Of a DNA stretch of 8,025 nt, positions 5,348-8,025 are shown piece by piece (within the stretch, counting starts at the first letter, position 1; each line of letters starts with the position of its first letter). The notes under the pieces are model-generated. The model did not search any database. It saw only the letters and a program-made list of their open reading frames with translations, and had not been told where the DNA came from. The DNA is taken from NCBI GenBank assembly GCA_964614605.1, contig CAZTLU010000068.1, forward strand, positions 1 to 8,025, written 5' to 3'. Both the position numbers and the translations under genes were made by a program. Source of the DNA: Fimenecus sp964614605 (GTDB lineage Bacteria > Bacillota > Clostridia > Oscillospirales > Acutalibacteraceae).

Positions 5348-7933
5348 TTAGCCTTTAGCATCATACCATGTGCGACCAACATTTACATCGGCTCGAAGTC
5401 TGACTTTCATCTTACAAGCGTTTTCCATTTCTTCACTTAAAATCTTGGCTGCTTTATCAATTTCACTTTCAGGCGCTTCAACAATTAGTTCATCATGCAC
5501 CTGCAGAATGAGCTTTGCTTCCATTTTTTCGGCTTTGAGTCGGTTATAAACACGCACCATTGCGATTTTAATAATATCCGCCGCGGTGCCCTGAATTGGC
5601 ATATTTCTCGCAACTCGCTCGCCGAATGCACGGAGCATTCCGTTTGAGGAATTAAGTTCAGGCAAATATCTTCTTCTACCCCAAAGGGTTGAAACATAGC
5701 CCTTTTCCTTGGCATCGGTAACAACGGTTTCCATATATTTGTCAACGCCCGCATAGTGACGAAGATAGCCCTTGATGTAATCATCAGCTTCTTTACGGGT
5801 AACACCGATATCCTTTGCAAGTGAGAATGCGCCGATACCGTAAACAATACCGAAGTTCACGGCTTTAGCCCTACTACGCATCAAGGGTGTAACCATTTGA
5901 AGTGGCATATTGAACACCTGTGATGCGGTTACGGTGTGAATATCCACCTCATCATTAAACGCCTTTAGCATTTCTTCGTCGTCGGCAATATGAGCGAGCA
6001 CGCGAAGTTCAATCTGCGAATAGTCGGCGTCCGCAAGCAACGAGCCCTCTTTTGCCATAAAGAATTTACGCATTTCTCTGCCGATTTCCTTACGCACGGG
6101 AATGTTCTGTAAATTCGGCTCTGTTGATGAAATTCTGCCTGTTCGAGTTTCGGTCTGAATAAATGAAGAATGAATTCTGCCGTCTTCACCGATTACTTTT
6201 AAAAGTCCCTCGCAATAGGTTGAATACAATTTTGAGAGAGTTCTGAACCAGAGAATTTTTTCAATTATGGGGCTTTCATCTTGCAAGCTTTCAAGCACAT
6301 CTGCATTGGTGGAGTATCCGCTTTTTGTCTTTTTCTTGACGGGAAGTCCCATTTTTTCAAAGAGAATTACGCCCAACTGCTTAGGAGAATTTATATTGAA
6401 CTCCTCCCCTGCCAACTCATAAATTTCAGCTTGGATTGTTTTTAATTCTCCGCTGATTTTTTCAGAAAATTCGGCAATTCCCTTTTTGTCAACCATAAAG
6501 CCCAAATGTTCCATAGATGCAAGCACCTGTGCTAACGGCATTTCAACCTCATAAAGCAAATATTCCTGACTGTTGCACTCGATTTCAGTTTTAAGTCGGG
6601 TTGAAACTGAACGCATAACGGCACAATCAATCGCCAAAGGTAAATCCGAATTAACCTTTGGAATGGGGGCTTTATATTCCTCGCAAAGTCGCAAGGGTGC
6701 ATAGCCGTTTGACGAGGGATTGAGAATATAGCCCGCAAGCGAGGTGTCAAGTGCGATATTTTTGATGTCAATATTATTCAAAAATCCGAAACGGTATAAA
6801 AGCTTTGAATTATCGGTATATTTTGCGATTGCTTCATCCTCTAAAAGAGCCTTTACAAAGTCAAAGTAGCCCAAGTGCATAGGCTCAAGATGATAAACTG
6901 TATTATCGCAGAGAACACAGAATTCGGGATTGTCCAAATCCTTGTAATCTGCGGTGAAATAAGCCTCTTTTTCGGCTTTGATTTTAGCAAGAAGCTCGGT
7001 TGTGTCAAAATCGGCAGTAAAGCTCAATTCCTTTACCTTTTCTTCTGCTTTTTCGGTTGAAGTAGGCACCGCAAAATCCAGCTTTTCAATAAGCTTGAAC
7101 ATTTCAAGGTCGGCAAGCATTGCACGGGCGCGTGCTTCGTCAGCCTGCTTTGGAGTTAAATCCGCCAAAGAGCATTCAACGGGAACATTTTTGATAATTG
7201 TGCCGAGAGTATAGCTTAAAAATGCCTTTTCCTTGTCGGTGAGAAGCTTATTTTTAAGATTTTCCTTTATATCAAGATTATCGATATTGTCATATATATA
7301 TTGTACGGAGCTGTATTTTTGAATAAGGTCGCCTGCGGTTTTGGGACCTACGCCTGCAACACCGGGAATACAGTCAGAGGAGTCGCCCTGCAAAGCTTTA
7401 ATATCAATCATCTGCAAGGGAGTAACGCCGTATTCTGTGTGAAGTCGGGCTTCGTCATAGACCTCGGTTTGAGTTCTGCCCATTTTTGTATGGGGCAAAA
7501 GCACGGTTACATTGTCGCGGATAAGCTGAAATGAGTCGCGGTCACCCGTTGCGATATAGCACATATCATTTTCCCCGCACATTGCGGAAACTGTGCCGAG
7601 AATATCGTCTGCCTCATAGCCCTCAAGCTGAAGAATTTTATAGCCCAACGCCCCCAGAAGCTCTTTAAGCACAGGTATCTGCTGTGCCAACTCAGGCGGC
7701 ATTCCGTGGCGGTTCGCTTTGTAGCCCTCATACATTTTATGGCGGAATGTGGGTGCTTTAAGGTCAAAAGCGATTGCCACGCCGTCGGGCCGGAGTTCCT
7801 CACAAAGCTTATAAAAAATGCTCATAAAGCCATAAATTCCGTTGGTAAAACGACCGTCTTTTGTGGTCAATTGTTTTATTCCGTAAAAGGCACGGTTTAC
7901 TATGCTGTTGCCGTCAATTGCTAAAATTTTCAT
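5348..7933 (-). CDS. polA: DNA polymerase I
   Basis: The 861-aa product fills gaps and removes RNA primers during replication and repair. Residues 1-about 290 are the 5' nuclease: acidic metal ligands D7, E107/D109/D110, D131/D133 and D184/D187, then the helix-hairpin-helix P190-G-V-A-G-V-G. Residues about 300-450 are a degenerate 3'-5' exonuclease domain without the D-x-E of motif Exo I, so it probably cannot proofread, as in Bacillus stearothermophilus Pol I. Residues about 460-861 are the polymerase: motif A D637-Y-S-Q-I-E642-L-R, motif B R686, K690, F694 and Y698, and motif C H813-D814-E815. A longer frame begins at 7960, but that ATG has no ribosome-binding site and lies at the expected transcription start. 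GGAG at 7941-7944, 7 bases before 7933, decides the start. First gene of a probable polA-phosphatase/rimI-tsaD operon. Confidence 0.97.
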   Translation of the reverse strand: MKILAIDGNSIVNRAFYGIKQLTTKDGRFTNGIYGFMSIFYKLCEELRPDGVAIAFDLKAPTFRHKMYEGYKANRHGMPPELAQQIPVLKELLGALGYKILQLEGYEADDILGTVSAMCGENDMCYIATGDRDSFQLIRDNVTVLLPHTKMGRTQTEVYDEARLHTEYGVTPLQMIDIKALQGDSSDCIPGVAGVGPKTAGDLIQKYSSVQYIYDNIDNLDIKENLKNKLLTDKEKAFLSYTLGTIIKNVPVECSLADLTPKQADEARARAMLADLEMFKLIEKLDFAVPTSTEKAEEKVKELSFTADFDTTELLAKIKAEKEAYFTADYKDLDNPEFCVLCDNTVYHLEPMHLGYFDFVKALLEDEAIAKYTDNSKLLYRFGFLNNIDIKNIALDTSLAGYILNPSSNGYAPLRLCEEYKAPIPKVNSDLPLAIDCAVMRSVSTRLKTEIECNSQEYLLYEVEMPLAQVLASMEHLGFMVDKKGIAEFSEKISGELKTIQAEIYELAGEEFNINSPKQLGVILFEKMGLPVKKKTKSGYSTNADVLESLQDESPIIEKILWFRTLSKLYSTYCEGLLKVIGEDGRIHSSFIQTETRTGRISSTEPNLQNIPVRKEIGREMRKFFMAKEGSLLADADYSQIELRVLAHIADDEEMLKAFNDEVDIHTVTASQVFNMPLQMVTPLMRSRAKAVNFGIVYGIGAFSLAKDIGVTRKEADDYIKGYLRHYAGVDKYMETVVTDAKEKGYVSTLWGRRRYLPELNSSNGMLRAFGERVARNMPIQGTAADIIKIAMVRVYNRLKAEKMEAKLILQVHDELIVEAPESEIDKAAKILSEEMENACKMKVRLRADVNVGRTWYDAKG

Positions 7934-7964
7934 AACGACGCTCCAAATAATCAAAATCATAATT

Positions 7965-7973
7965 AGTATAACA
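7965..7973 (-). promoter_or_regulatory. Probable extended -10 promoter of the polA operon
   Basis: The minus strand reads TGT-TATACT: an extended TGn element (7971-7973) joined to a -10 hexamer one base off consensus (7965-7970). No good -35 is found 16-18 bases upstream, which is tolerated for extended -10 promoters. Transcription would start near 7958, giving a leader of about 25 bases ahead of the ATG at 7933. The rest of the window (7974-8025) is A/T-rich, with no gene or clear signal seen. Confidence 0.5.
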
Positions 7974-8025
7974 TAATTAAGAAATAAATACCATATAAAA
8001 TGTAAAAATCAATTGGACAAATTGG

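Noticed and set aside
7934..7960. Nine-codon N-terminal extension of polA
   Set aside because: No ribosome-binding site precedes it, its ATG coincides with the likely transcription start, and the family begins at the M-K-I-L-A-I-D-G-N segment.

Overview
The window looks like chromosomal DNA of a low-to-moderate-GC Gram-positive anaerobe, most likely a gut or rumen Clostridia of the Ruminococcaceae/Oscillospirales type. This is an inference from four things: the Firmicutes-like protein sequences, strong GGAG/GAGGTG ribosome-binding sites, sigma-A type promoters with A/T-rich flanks, and short TGTAGGGG-type hairpin repeats between genes. All five genes lie on the minus strand, so transcription runs from high to low coordinates. 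The genes are tightly packed, and only 1057-1433 and 3222-3414 are substantial intergenic stretches.

Layout in the direction of transcription: polA (DNA polymerase I, 861 aa, start at 7933) follows an extended -10 promoter near 7965-7973. After a 47-base gap that contains a hairpin repeat comes a 287-aa fusion protein. Its N-terminal half is a low-molecular-weight phosphatase of the protein-arginine-phosphatase type and its C-terminal half is a RimI-type ribosomal protein S18 N-acetyltransferase (4437-5300). Two bases later tsaD begins (3415-4434), the catalytic subunit for the tRNA t6A37 modification. These three genes look like one operon combining DNA repair/replication, ribosomal-protein acetylation and tRNA modification. 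The rimI-tsaD pairing is classical, but the fused phosphatase is not part of the usual picture and is the most interesting item here.

Next, with its own very good promoter (-35 TTGAAA, 17-base spacer, -10 TATAAT), is a GTP-type phosphoenolpyruvate carboxykinase, pckG (1434-3221). It has an 83-base leader with a small hairpin, several dyads around the promoter including one resembling the Rex redox-repressor operator, and a strong intrinsic terminator at 1400-1429.

The 1057-1433 intergenic stretch is a patchwork. It holds a 76-bp MITE-like element with 26-bp hairpin-forming terminal inverted repeats (1128-1203), a GC-rich hairpin-bearing segment (about 1286-1364), a 7-bp tandem repeat (1368-1395) and the pckG terminator. 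Last is the start of a cytosolic calcineurin-like metallophosphoesterase gene (1-1056) with its own promoter; its C-terminus lies beyond the window. No tRNA, rRNA, CRISPR array, transposase gene or phage gene was seen.
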